NCBI RefSeq assembly: GCF_042180575.1 | Contig: NZ_CP170094.1 | Location: 2,666,001 to 2,730,000 of the forward strand | Length of the DNA: 64,000 nt | Direction: 5' to 3' | Source: Bernardetia sp042180575 | GTDB taxonomy: Bacteria; Bacteroidota; Bacteroidia; Cytophagales; Bernardetiaceae | Part shown: in pieces, positions 52,277 to 61,098 of the stretch | Numbering within the stretch: the stretch's first letter is position 1 | How the letters are laid out: the number at the start of each line of letters is the position of its first letter | Notes under the pieces: generated by a model | Databases searched by the model: none | What the model saw: only the letters and a program-made list of their open reading frames with translations | Told to the model about the DNA's origin: nothing | Made by a program: the position numbers and the translations under genes

Positions 52277-52380
52277 GGTTGTCCGACAATTTTTGCACCT
52301 TATTGATTTTTTCGAATTTTGAATATTGGTGGTCGTCGGTGGAGACACCGACAACATAGTGCAAAAATTGTCAGAGAACC
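52277..52380. mobile_element. MITE copy 2 with 8-bp target duplication
   Basis: A 104-bp element, the reverse complement of copy 1 (7961-8099) minus about 35 internal bases. It has 22-bp terminal inverted repeats (GGTTGTCCGACAATTTTTGC at the left) and the central hairpin GTCGGTG-GAGA-CACCGAC. A perfect 8-bp direct repeat AAAAAATC flanks it at 52269-52276 and 52381-52388. Confidence 0.85.
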
Positions 52381-52440
52381 AAAAAATCCTTCAAAATAAA
52401 ATTTTATTTTGAAGGATTTTTTGGTTTGGATTTTTCTTTC

Positions 52441-52749
52441 TTAAAAACGCATTCCCATTACTAAAATATCATCAATTTGAGAACGTTCGCCTTTCCAAGC
52501 CTTAAACTTTTCATCTAAGATTTGTTTTTGCTCCTCAACAGGCTTTTCATGAATTTCTTTTAATAGTAATTTGAAATTTTTACTCATAAACTTTTCAGAC
52601 TTTTCGCCTTCAAATTGGTCTTGATAACCATCCGAAAAAATATAGAGCATAATTGGTTCGCTCAAATCTACTTCGTGGCGAGTATAATATCTATCTAATT
52701 GAAACTGAACACCTCCAATAGGATATTTATCTCCTCTTGAGTTTGACAC
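52441..52749 (-). pseudogene. C-terminal fragment of SpoIIE/PP2C-type protein phosphatase
   Basis: About 102 codons that match the end of SpoIIE-domain phosphatases in Bacteroidota: SRGDKYPIGGVQF, then PIMLYIFSDGYQDQFEGEKSEKFM, and RSQIDDILVMGMRF. The metal-binding Asp of SDGYQDQ and of QIDDI is present, but the N-terminal half of the catalytic domain and any sensor region are missing. An in-frame stop lies just upstream of the GTG at 52749, and 36 bases further begins an IS-like element. On the other side of the IS no 5' part is found, so the gene was truncated, probably with a deletion. Not functional. Confidence 0.8.
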
Positions 52750-52785
52750 TTGTAGTAGTCAAAATACCTAAATTGAATCGTATTG

Positions 52786-54524
52786 GCACTTTTTTTTTTA
52801 AAAATGTAGTGCGAAAAGATGTTGTAAATGTCCTTTTTTTATGCTAAACTTGCCTTTTTGTTTTCGACACCTAATTTTAGTATTCCTATGGCATTTTTAT
52901 GAAAAGACAAAAAAGGCAATGAGTATTACCTGCGTATCTGCAAAAATGTACGTAGTGGTAAAAAAGTACACCAAGAAACACTCTACAGTTTGGGTAAAGT
53001 GTCAGACTATAGTGCTGAGAGTTTGCAGCGAATAGGGACACAACTTTACGTTTTGGGAGAAGGCAATTTAGAAGATTTGGCTCACAGTTTAGCCAAAGAA
53101 GTGGGTCGTTATAACTATGGTTATCCGTTGGTTGTCAAACACTTACTTCGTACTTTTGGTATAGATACTTTTTTGGAAACGATACAATCTAAGCATCATT
53201 TGAAGTATAATTTATGGGAAATGGTCGTCTTAATGCTTTGCAATCGTTGGTCATCTCCCCTATCCAAGTTGGGAACTTACCATACACAGAGCGATTTTTT
53301 TGGGTTTAGAAAAGTTAGAACTTCAACATTTTTATCGGACATTGGACAAGTTGAGTCAGTATAGTGATGCTTTGCAGCGTTTGATTTATGAAAAAAATAA
53401 ATCTTTTGAGTCCTATTGCTTAGATGTTGTTTTTTATGATGTAACCACTTTTTACTTTGATTCAGAACTTGTTGTAGAAGGTGCTTTACGTCAAAAAGGA
53501 TTTAGTAAAGATGGCAAAATAGATCAGACACAGATAGTTTTGGGCTTATTGTTAGACAAAAATGGGCTGCCTGTAGGCTATGGTTTATATGCAGGAAATC
53601 AATATGAAGGACATACTTTAGTGAGTGAAATAGAAAAATTAAAGAAGAGCTATCCGATTGATAAAGTGATGGTGGTGACTGATAGTGGCATGTTGAATAC
53701 TTCAAATTGTGAACAAATTAAAGAAGTATTGGGCTACGATTTTTTACTAGGAGGTCGTCTAAAAAGTTTGCCTAAAGCTATCAAAAAGCAACTTTTAGAT
53801 AAAACAAGTTACCAAGTTTTGGAGCTAGATGATACTGAAGAAGAAGCTAAAAAAATATACATTCAGTACAAAGCTATCTTACACAAAGAACAAAAACTAC
53901 TTTGTACATACAGTCCACAGCGAGCAAAAAAAGATAAAATCAAACGAGAAGAACGCATTGCAAAAGCTACTCAATTACTCAAAAATCCTTCTCAGTTAGA
54001 AAAAAAGGCAGCTCTTTATTTTTTGAAAAAAGAAGGGCAAAATAGCTATCGGCTAGATGAACAAAAAATAGCAGAGCAAGCCCTCTACGATGGTTTAAAA
54101 GTCATCACTTGTAGTGTCCCCCTACTACCTCAGAAGAAACAATGTTAGTGCAATACAAACACTTATATAAAATAGAGCAAAGTTTCCGAACCTTCAAGAG
54201 TTTTTTAGAAACTAGACCGATGTTTCATTGGACTGATGAGCGTATCAAAGGACATTTTGCTTTCTGTTATTTATCTTTTGCACTATTGCGTAACTTGCAA
54301 TATCAACTCAAAAAAGCAGCTTTGCCTTATACTGAAAATGAACTTAGAAGACTACTCAATGCGATGCAAGTAAGTCATCTAAAACAAAATAAAGAGGATT
54401 TTTATGTTCGTTCAGCGATGAATCAAGAAACGGAAAGCATACTAAAGAAAATCAAACTTAAAAAACTACCTAATATGACAACTAAAAACTTGATAGACAA
54501 ATACTTAACCTAAAAATGTAGTGC
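52786..54524 (+). mobile_element. decayed IS1634-like insertion sequence
   Basis: About 1.74 kb. The left end GCACTTTTTTTTTTA (52786-52800) and the right end TAAAAATGTAGTGC (54511-54524) form imperfect terminal inverted repeats. The same 14 bases as the right end also occur near the left end in direct orientation at 52799-52812. The boundaries are therefore approximate. Target duplications are not obvious. The single transposase gene inside is broken. Confidence 0.65.
52888..54513 (+). pseudogene. IS1634 family (IS4 superfamily) transposase, frameshifted
   Basis: The original gene seems to start ATG 52888 (M-A-F-L) and is stopped by TGA at codon 5. The same frame then runs as KDKKGNEYYLRICKNVRSGK, VHQETLYSLGKVSDY and on to DFFGFRKV. 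Near 53300 an extra T shifts the frame to GLEKLELQHFYRTLDKL. Around 54125 a base is missing, and the last part continues as MLVQYKHLYKIEQSFRTFKS. DDE-type residues can be traced: Asp in VVFYDVTTFYF, Asp in VMVVTDSGML and Glu in KIEQSFRTFK. Three lesions mean that it cannot make full transposase. Confidence 0.9.
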
Positions 54525-54590
54525 AACTAAAAAAACACAAAACATTGACTATCAGATACTTAAAAGCAAAAGCTGTCAAAGTCAAGATTT

Positions 54591-55649
54591 TCACAAAATC
54601 TTCTGTTGCCATTTCCAAGCTGAAAGCATCATTTCTTCAATTCCATATTTGGGAATCCAACCCAAAATAGTTTTTGCTTTTTCATTATCTGCATAAATTT
54701 CTACTACATCGCCTTCTCTTCTTTCTCCTAATTCATAATTGAGTGTCTTATTACTCACTTTTTCAAAGGCTTTTATGGCTTCCAAAACAGTTACACCATT
54801 TCCTGTTCCTAGATTAAATATTTCTACTTTCTTACTCTGTTTATTCTCTACTAAAAAATCAATCGCCAAACGGTGAGCTTCTGCAATATCTGAAACGTGG
54901 ATATAATCACGAATACAAGAACCGTCTCTAGTTTCGTAATCACTTCCATGAACATGCATTGTATCTCTTTTTCCTGCTGCTGTAAGGGTAATAATTGGAA
55001 CAAGTGAAGTTGGTGGGTTCTTTGGGTCTTCTCCAATTTGTGCCGAAATATGCGCTCCAACTGGATTGAAATAACGAAGCAAAACAAACTTTTGATTTTC
55101 AGATATTTTTGCAAAATCAATTATCATTCTTTCACCTACCTGCTTGGTGTAAGCATAAGGAGATTCTGCCACTCCAAAAGCTGTATTTTCTGAAACAGGT
55201 AATTCGGTTGTATTTCCATAAACTGAACATGAAGAAGAAAAAATAAAATTTTCTACCTTATATTCTTTACTTAATCTTAAAATATTGAGTAAAGAGTTTA
55301 GATTATTTTGATAATAAAAAACAGGGTCAGCTACCGAATCAGGAACAGATTTAAGAGCAGCAAAATGAATAATTCCTATTATTTGAGAATTTGAATCTAC
55401 TTCCTTTTCAAAAACTTCTTTTGTCTTTTCATAATCACACAAATCTATATCATAATTTTTTACTTCTTGTCCTGTAAGATTTTTTATATTTTCAATGACA
55501 GAAGAAGAAGAATTGAGATGATTATCGATAGAAATTATTTGATAATCTTCATCATAGTCATTTTTTTTGGTGTAATTCTCTAAACATTCGACAACGGTAT
55601 GCGAACCAATATAGCCACAACCTCCTGTAATAATTATTTTTTTTTGCAT
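54591..55649 (-). CDS. galE: UDP-glucose 4-epimerase
   Basis: Interconverts UDP-glucose and UDP-galactose for exopolysaccharide and the Leloir pathway. Short-chain dehydrogenase fold: NAD-binding GGCGYIGSHT at the N-terminus, Ser in FIFSSSCSVYG and the catalytic pair in SPYAYTKQVGE (YxxxK). Substrate-binding blocks RYFNPVGAHISAQIGEDP and YETRDGSCIRDYIHVSDIAEAH are GalE-specific, as is GERREGDVVEIYAD at the C-terminus. 352 residues, full length. It lies just left of the cupin/PP-loop cassette in the same direction, but a 75-base gap makes co-transcription uncertain. Confidence 0.95.
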   Translation of the reverse strand: MQKKIIITGGCGYIGSHTVVECLENYTKKNDYDEDYQIISIDNHLNSSSSVIENIKNLTGQEVKNYDIDLCDYEKTKEVFEKEVDSNSQIIGIIHFAALKSVPDSVADPVFYYQNNLNSLLNILRLSKEYKVENFIFSSSCSVYGNTTELPVSENTAFGVAESPYAYTKQVGERMIIDFAKISENQKFVLLRYFNPVGAHISAQIGEDPKNPPTSLVPIITLTAAGKRDTMHVHGSDYETRDGSCIRDYIHVSDIAEAHRLAIDFLVENKQSKKVEIFNLGTGNGVTVLEAIKAFEKVSNKTLNYELGERREGDVVEIYADNEKAKTILGWIPKYGIEEMMLSAWKWQQKIL

Positions 55650-55724
55650 AATAAATGTTTTAAACTTTGACTGATGAAAAATAAGTTCATTTATATCTCA
55701 AACTATTTTCAGAATAATTTTGGA

Positions 55725-56738
55725 TTACCTAAAAATACTCAAAAACCAACTTTGTTTTTCTTCTACAATAGCATCTTTAAGTGAGGGTTCTTTTTCTTTG
55801 TATAGCAAGTATTCTTCATCTTCAAAAAAACTATGAATAAATGATTTAGCAACTTGCTTATAGGTATTCCAAGCTCTATCAATTTTGAGATGATGATTAG
55901 ATATTGACCAAGACTGAAATTCAGAACTACTAAAAAAATGAATAACGTTTTTATCTAATATTAATTTTTCTGATTTACTAATTAACCTTAAAGATACATG
56001 TTGCCATTTTTGAGAAAAATTCATCCACCAAAGATAGTCATATAATGTATGAATGGAAACTGGCGATTTGTCAATCTGTGGAGCTAGAAAATCCATCATT
56101 TTCTGTGTATATTTTTCTGTACCTAGCTTTCTACTTATCATAAATGGAAGAATATCTGAATAAGGTTTGAAAGCATCTTCTGACAGAACATAATATTTGA
56201 CTTTATCACTACCAAAAAGTTGATCTCCATGTTCGCCTGTAACAAAAACCTTAGTTTTGTCTTCTAAAAGTGGATAAAGAGGAGGCTGATAAAGGGTATA
56301 ATTAATTTTATTTTGTATAACTTGTTCAAAAAAGTTAGGAAATTCATTGATAGATTCTGTAGATAATAATACCTCAAGGTTATCTAAATTACCTTTTTCT
56401 TGTGCTACTTGAATAAGAGCCACAAGAGCAACAGTAGAATCAATCCCACCAGACCATAACACACAAATTCTCTTATTCGTTTTTTGAGCAAGTATCAGTA
56501 GTTGTTTTGCTCTAAAAAGGGCTATCTGTTTGAAACTAAGTTCTGTTTTTTGAAAATCATAGAGAGGGTCAAGAACCTCAAACTTTAAATGTCCAATATC
56601 TAATGTTTGTGTACGGTCTATAAGTGTACACCCAAAAAAACGACAGGCTGTTAGATATTCTTTTTTACACTTGCTGTGATAAAAAGGATGACGCAACAGT
56701 TTTGATAAAGGTAGAAAAGTTAATGGAGTGTTCATCAT
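55725..56738 (-). CDS. asparagine-synthetase-like PP-loop ATPase domain protein
   Basis: A 337-residue protein with an ATP-pyrophosphatase PP-loop, CVLWSGGIDSTVALVAL (SGGxDS) at about 90-110. Downstream comes VFVTGEHGDQLFGSDK, matching the 'GEGxDELFxG' block of asparagine synthetase C-terminal domains. It lacks the N-terminal glutaminase domain of AsnB, so ammonia transfer, if any, must come from elsewhere, or the enzyme adenylates another carboxylate. The first 80 residues (FYHSKCKKEYLTACRFFGC) hold four Cys but form no known motif. It is the last gene of a three-gene set with an unknown protein and a cupin. Similar stand-alone domains act in peptide or glycan modification. Confidence 0.75.
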   Translation of the reverse strand: MMNTPLTFLPLSKLLRHPFYHSKCKKEYLTACRFFGCTLIDRTQTLDIGHLKFEVLDPLYDFQKTELSFKQIALFRAKQLLILAQKTNKRICVLWSGGIDSTVALVALIQVAQEKGNLDNLEVLLSTESINEFPNFFEQVIQNKINYTLYQPPLYPLLEDKTKVFVTGEHGDQLFGSDKVKYYVLSEDAFKPYSDILPFMISRKLGTEKYTQKMMDFLAPQIDKSPVSIHTLYDYLWWMNFSQKWQHVSLRLISKSEKLILDKNVIHFFSSSEFQSWSISNHHLKIDRAWNTYKQVAKSFIHSFFEDEEYLLYKEKEPSLKDAIVEEKQSWFLSIFR

Positions 56739-56744
56739 TTTAAT

Positions 56745-57137
56745 TTATAGACGAGCAAAAGCATCAGGATTGAGACTTCTAACTTTTTCTTGGTAGTCTT
56801 TAAGTAGTTTTTTCAAGCTATCAACATTATTCTCTACAATAGAGTCTGTTTTATTAACAGCAATACCTGTAATAACTATTTTATCAGAAAATTCAAGTTT
56901 GATAAGTGGAAATTTTTTGGACGAAAACCAACTTCTTGGAGTAGCATAAATTTCCCAAGTATTGTCTTTTCTATCATCTTTGTATTTAACTCTATATTTT
57001 TCATCAACTGTCCGAGAACCTGTTTCATAGGTATAGGTCTGCTGACGAACCAAGTAGGTATGCCCTGACTCCTCACACATTTTATTAAATGATTTAATGA
57101 AGTCGTCAAAAATAGTTTTATATTCTGTAAGTACCAT
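56745..57137 (-). CDS. hypothetical protein between cupin and PP-loop genes
   Basis: I do not recognise this 130-residue soluble protein. It is acidic/basic mixed, with alternating beta-like and helical stretches (TYTYETGSRTVDEKYRVKYKDD, WEIYATPRSWF, KIVITGIAVN) and a C-terminal helix LKKLLKDYQEKVRSL. It starts inside the end of the cupin gene (20-base overlap) and ends 6 bases before the PP-loop gene, so it is translationally coupled to both. Its place suggests a substrate, carrier or accessory subunit of the pathway. Confidence 0.65.
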   Translation of the reverse strand: MVLTEYKTIFDDFIKSFNKMCEESGHTYLVRQQTYTYETGSRTVDEKYRVKYKDDRKDNTWEIYATPRSWFSSKKFPLIKLEFSDKIVITGIAVNKTDSIVENNVDSLKKLLKDYQEKVRSLNPDAFARL

Positions 57138-57741
57138 TATACATAGGGTGATTTTGTTCAGATTGAGGTATAGACGAAAAAATATGTAGAGGAACTACAA
57201 CTAGAGGTTCGCCAAAAGGTGTTTCAAAATGATGAGGACACATAGGCTCTAATATACAAACTTTTCCTTTATATAACTCTTCAGTATGTGTATGTTTATC
57301 TAAACCCACAATACTTTGTCCTTTTCCTCTCAAAACTAACACAACTCTTGCCGTAGAATGTATATGATGTGCCTGTTCGCTACTGTTAGGAGGCATATAA
57401 AGATATTGCAAAGTAGGGTCGCCTTGTCTAATAGGAGGAAAGAGTTGTTTAGTAGAACAGCCATTAATATAGGGCAAAACCGTAACTCCTTTGAGAGAAA
57501 TACTAGCTTCTGGAGGCATATAACCTCGTATAAGCGTAGCACAATGTAAAGAATCGATACTACATTTCCCTTTTCTTAGGTGTGCATACTCAAGAGCATC
57601 ATCAAAGTAGTAAACACTATCGCCCTCTTCTACCTCTATAGTATGCTTTCCAACAAATACCTTGAAAAAATATAATTGGTCAGAGGGACTTTGATAAATT
57701 TGAGGAGATGATGTATCGAAATAATAAACACTATTAGACAT
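57118..57741 (-). CDS. cupin domain protein
   Basis: A 207-residue protein with a C-terminal cupin fold. Motif 1 is HHIHSTARVVLVLRGKG (HxHxxxx..V..G) and motif 2 LEPMCPHHFETPFGEPLVVVPLH, with His residues suited to bind a metal. The N-terminal half (YYFDTSSPQIYQSPSDQLYFF...) also shows strand-rich sequence and could be a degenerate first cupin. CYS-rich segments (KGKCSIDSLHCATLIRGY) are present. It may be an isomerase, dioxygenase or ligand-binding protein. First gene of the three-gene cassette. Confidence 0.75.
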   Translation of the reverse strand: MSNSVYYFDTSSPQIYQSPSDQLYFFKVFVGKHTIEVEEGDSVYYFDDALEYAHLRKGKCSIDSLHCATLIRGYMPPEASISLKGVTVLPYINGCSTKQLFPPIRQGDPTLQYLYMPPNSSEQAHHIHSTARVVLVLRGKGQSIVGLDKHTHTEELYKGKVCILEPMCPHHFETPFGEPLVVVPLHIFSSIPQSEQNHPMYNGTYRI

Positions 57742-57882
57742 AGTAATAGAGTATTGAAGAACTTATTAATTAAATTATGATTGAGAAAAACACCTGTAAA
57801 CATACAAATTATATAAGTAACATACCTAAACTGACTTTATAGAGTTTGTAATTACACTTAGTTTTGAAGCATAACATTATCC

Positions 57883-57917
57883 AAAAAAAGTCCACAAACT
57901 AAATTATGGACTTTTTT
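57883..57917 (-). terminator. intrinsic terminator after mdh
   Basis: AAAAAAGTCCA and TGGACTTTTTT form a perfect 11-bp stem with a 12-base loop, 69 bases downstream of the minus-strand mdh stop. Confidence 0.8.
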
Positions 57918-57985
57918 ATAAATAGAATTTCATTAAAATAGGTAGATTGAAATCAATTTACAATTTACCACTTATAATTCTTTTC

Positions 57986-58927
57986 TTATACAGTTGCATT
58001 CATGTTGTCAAAAGTATCCATTACTTCTTTAACGTGCTGACGAGAAGTTTCTAACAATGCTTTTTCGTCATCGTTAAGGTCAAGTTCGATAATTTTTTCG
58101 ATACCGTTTTTACCCAAAATTACAGGAACTCCTAAGTAACAATCTTTGATACCATATTCTCCGTCTAACTTCACACAAACAGGGAATACTCTACGTTGAT
58201 TTTTAACAATAGCTTCTACCATTTGAGCAGCAGCAGCTCCTGGAGCATACCAAGCAGAAGTTCCCATTAATTTAACGAGTTCTCCACCACCTTTTTTAGT
58301 GCGTTCTACGATTGCTTCTAATTTGTCTGCATCAATAAGTTCAGTTACAGGAATACCAGCAACAGTTGTATAACGAGGAAGTGGTACCATTGTATCGCCG
58401 TGTCCACCCATCAAAATTGCTTGAATTTCTTTTGGAGAAATATCTAAAGCCTCAGCCAAAAATGCACGGTAACGAGCTGTATCCAAGATACCAGCCATTC
58501 CCATTACTTGACGACGGTCTTTTTTAGAAGCTAAGTGAGCAGCATACGTCATTACGTCCAAAGGATTTGAAACGATAATAATGATTGCATTTGGAGAATG
58601 CTCAATTACTTTTGAAGTAACTTCGTTTACAATTTTTGCATTTGTAGCAATTAAGTCATCACGAGTCATACCTGGTTTACGAGGCAAACCAGAGGTAATA
58701 ACAACAACATCAGAATTTGCTGTACGAGCATAATCGCCTGTTACACCTACTGTACGTGTGTCATATACATTAATTGGAGCTTTTTGCCAAATATCTAATG
58801 CTTTGCCTTCAGCAAAACCTTCTTTGATATCTACTAAAACTACTTCTTGACATATTTCACGAGTTGCTAATACATCTGCACAAGTTGCGCCTACGTTTCC
58901 TGCGCCTACTACGGTTACTTTTGTCAT
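57986..58927 (-). CDS. mdh: malate dehydrogenase
   Basis: TCA-cycle enzyme oxidising malate to oxaloacetate with NAD+. The LDH-like MDH type: VVGAGNVGATCADVLA (GxGxxG), substrate-binding Arg in SGLPRKPGMTRDDLI, IIIVSNPLDVMTYAAH, and catalytic His in ILMGGHGDTMVPLPRYT. The residue pattern (RKPGMTR) marks malate rather than lactate specificity. 313 residues, complete. Single gene with terminator and an upstream -7 element. Confidence 0.96.
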   Translation of the reverse strand: MTKVTVVGAGNVGATCADVLATREICQEVVLVDIKEGFAEGKALDIWQKAPINVYDTRTVGVTGDYARTANSDVVVITSGLPRKPGMTRDDLIATNAKIVNEVTSKVIEHSPNAIIIIVSNPLDVMTYAAHLASKKDRRQVMGMAGILDTARYRAFLAEALDISPKEIQAILMGGHGDTMVPLPRYTTVAGIPVTELIDADKLEAIVERTKKGGGELVKLMGTSAWYAPGAAAAQMVEAIVKNQRRVFPVCVKLDGEYGIKDCYLGVPVILGKNGIEKIIELDLNDDEKALLETSRQHVKEVMDTFDNMNATV

Positions 58928-59030
58928 TTTATTGTATGTTTTTTATAAAAAATAGTATTACAAATACAATTTAAGATACGATTAAAACGAAAAGGAAAAT
59001 TTTTGAATAAATAACCTTCTCTTATGCTTC

Positions 59031-59038
59031 AAAGGTAC
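59031..59038 (-). promoter_or_regulatory. -7 promoter element for mdh
   Basis: On the minus strand TACCTTTG, an exact TAnnTTTG match, about 105 bases upstream of the mdh ATG. No convincing -33 TTTG at the usual spacing. Confidence 0.4.
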
Positions 59039-59184
59039 AAAACTTTATAGATTTTTCGGAATTCTGAATTACTAAGAAAAAATAATTTTATCTTCTTTGT
59101 ATATTCTGTTAGATTTGCTTGTTGTTGCTTGATAAGCAAACACTCAGAAACTAATCCATAATTATAATTCAAAAAGCAATTAAA

Positions 59185-59631
59185 TTGAAACTAAACACAA
59201 ACCTACATAGACTTTCTTTGCATGATTCTTATTTTACAAACCTAGAACGCATAGGACAAAATATTGAACTGGCTTTTGACTGGGCAAGTTTGGATAATTT
59301 TGCAGAAAATAATATTAATGAAGGTATTGTATTAGGATGAACCAAATTGAGTATAAAAGGAGTTTCAAATGAAGAGTTTACAGGCTATTTTCATAAAGAA
59401 GGAATAACAAAATCGATTGAAGCTCCAAAAGATATTGTAAAATTATGGCAAGCAATTGGTGAGAGTATAATAGACGAAACAGCTAAAAAAATTAAATTTA
59501 GTGGAGGTTTTACTGATAAAGAAGGTGATTTTTGGATTGAATGGACTTTTAATTATAACAGTTGTGAAGTTGAGTGGAATAATTACATAACTGTTGATGA
59601 ATGGAGAGATGGAAAATTACCAAATGATTGA
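59185..59631 (+). pseudogene. hypothetical gene interrupted by in-frame TGA
   Basis: From TTG 59185 the frame reads LKLNTNLHRLSLHDSYFTNLERIGQNIELAFDWASLDNF..NEGIVLG, then TGA at 59338-59340. It continues in the same frame with no break as TKLSIKGVSNEEFTGYFHKEG... to KLPND. The two halves look like one 148-codon protein with a single nonsense change: both are protein-like, and the first half has no other use. An alternative start at TTG 59347 would give only the last 94 residues. No recognisable family. Confidence 0.6.
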
Positions 59632-59963
59632 TAAATCTATTGCTTTAACCTATTCTTAGAAAAAGTGAACCACGTTTTAATAAGGAATTGAAATTAAATA
59701 ACACACTCATTTAAAAACAACAAGTTATTGATGTTCAGCGCATTAAATTCGTAACCTTTAATAGCTTCGCTGCTTTGGCAGGTCGTAATTGTTCCTAAAT
59801 TATCTATTCAAAAAACAAATACATTTCATTTTCATCATTTCTAAAATTAGTATGAGTAACAGGTTCTGAAAAAATAGGCTTTTTTGATGTAAGAAGAGTC
59901 TAATTTATGTGCTACTCATTACACCTCCAATGTTTCGGATAATTTACTTTCTAACTGTACTAA
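59632..59963. other. decayed non-coding stretch
   Basis: No intact gene. On the minus strand 59694-59803 has 35 open codons (NLGTITTCQSSEAIKGYEFN...LNECVI) without a start, possibly a gene remnant, but too short to be sure. Confidence 0.3.
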
Positions 59964-60068
59964 AAGAAACTAAAGACAGCAAAATATGTAACTTATTCGT
60001 ACAATACTTTAGCTATTGGTAATTCAATTTGGTTAGCTTTTTATCCAAAACCTTATAATCTTGCTATT

Positions 60069-60638
60069 TTGGTAGGAATTATTGTCGTTCTGATAGGTAT
60101 TTTGATACCTAAACTTTCGGCTGGATTTATAACCAACTTAGATACAAAAGAGGATAAGCGACCTAATACAATGATGGGTTTTCTTTTTCTGTGTTTGATA
60201 ATAGGTTTGAGAGCTATGCTTGATGTAAATATTTTTGACTATTCTCCTATCTGGACTCCTTGTCTTTTACTTACTACTGGACTGACTTTGTTTGTATCTA
60301 TAGGAAAAGATTTTAAGATTAAAAAAGTGAGTAGTTATTTTTATGCTTTCTTCTTTTGGTGTCTATTCTTTGGTTATAGCTTTGGTGCAATCGTACTACT
60401 CAATGCAAATTATGATACTTCCAAATCAAAAGAATACAAGGCAAAAATTACAGGAAAAAGAATAGGTACTGCAGATGTAACGACTTATCATGTTAAATTA
60501 GACAAATGGCACGAAACGTCTGAGGTAGATGAAATTCAAGTTTCAGAAGATATGTATTATGAAGTAGAAAAAAATGACAGTATTAAAATTTATTTGCAAG
60601 AAGGAAAATTTGGTATTCCTTGGTTAATACCTAATTAG
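60069..60638 (+). CDS. membrane protein of unknown function, start uncertain
   Basis: Starts at TTG 60069 in the frame shown: 189 residues with two hydrophobic helices near the N-terminus (IIVVLIGILIPKLS and MMGFLFLCLIIGLRAML), two more (CLLLTTGLTLFVSIG and FYAFFFWCLFFGYSFGAIVLL) and a soluble tail (KAKITGKRIGTADVTTYHVKL...GKFGIPWLIPN) reminiscent of the DUF3592-like genes at 37.7-38.9 kb. The same frame stays open upstream to 59964 (KYVTYSYNTLAIGNSIWLAF) with no start codon, so the true N-terminus may have been lost or mutated (an AAG stands where an ATG could have been). Probably a degrading paralogue. Confidence 0.5.
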   Translation: MVGIIVVLIGILIPKLSAGFITNLDTKEDKRPNTMMGFLFLCLIIGLRAMLDVNIFDYSPIWTPCLLLTTGLTLFVSIGKDFKIKKVSSYFYAFFFWCLFFGYSFGAIVLLNANYDTSKSKEYKAKITGKRIGTADVTTYHVKLDKWHETSEVDEIQVSEDMYYEVEKNDSIKIYLQEGKFGIPWLIPN

Positions 60639-60843
60639 ACAAGTTTATCATCAAAAAATTTCAACGTAAAATTAAATCATTATGTAAAAATGTATATTCT
60701 ATAAAATCGATATTTATCCTAAAAAAATAAGCTACAAACTTTTTGTATGCTCTCTCAAAACCATTTACGAAGTAGTTACCCTAGAAGAAATAAAGAAAAT
60801 ATTAATTACTCTTTTTACTATAAATCGAAACTTCTTTCCATAA

Positions 60844-60877
60844 AAAAACACACTTTTCAGTTGAAAAGTGTGTTTTT
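60844..60877 (+). terminator. strong hairpin terminator
   Basis: AAAAACACACTTTTCA and TGAAAAGTGTGTTTTT form a perfect 16-bp stem with a 2-base turn and flanking A/T runs, about 200 bases beyond the membrane protein gene. Confidence 0.7.
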
Positions 60878-60977
60878 GATAGGTTTCCCTTGTTAATTTT
60901 CACAATGAGATTTTAACTTGTTTTTAAATAAACTTCAATTGACATTATTTTCTGAATCTGATGTTTTCAAATTAAGG

Positions 60978-61098
60978 AGGTCAGAGAGTTTTCATGTATA
61001 TAAAAGTATTCCCCGTACTTTTATATACGTTTCTTTTTTAGTTGAGTACTCATCCCCTTAAAACTTTCCTTAAGTAAAAAAGAAACCTTCTCTGACCT
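60978..61098. ncRNA. candidate structured RNA with three-way junction
   Basis: A 121-base fold with three perfect helices. P1: AGGTCAGAGA (60978-60987) with TCTCTGACCT (61089-61098). P2: GTATATAAAAGTA (60996-61008) with TACTTTTATATAC (61016-61028), loop TTCCCCG. P3: GTTTCTTTTTTA (61029-61040) with TAAAAAAGAAAC (61075-61086). P2 and P3 are directly adjacent. The P3 loop holds a palindrome TGAGTACTCA and a small stem CTTAA/TTAAG, with a second CCCC. No gene lies within 300 bases on either side. It might be a non-coding RNA or a short mobile palindromic element; the strand is unknown. Confidence 0.55.

Noticed and set aside
52750..52785. A target-site duplication of the IS1634-like element
   Set aside because: The 14-bp direct repeat TAAAAATGTAGTGC overlaps the transposase stop codon on the right, so it cannot be a clean target duplication.
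60978..61098. Identification of the three-way fold as 6S RNA, SRP RNA, tmRNA or RNase P RNA
   Set aside because: None of the conserved cores of those RNAs is visible, and the arrangement of helices does not fit them; left as an unnamed candidate.
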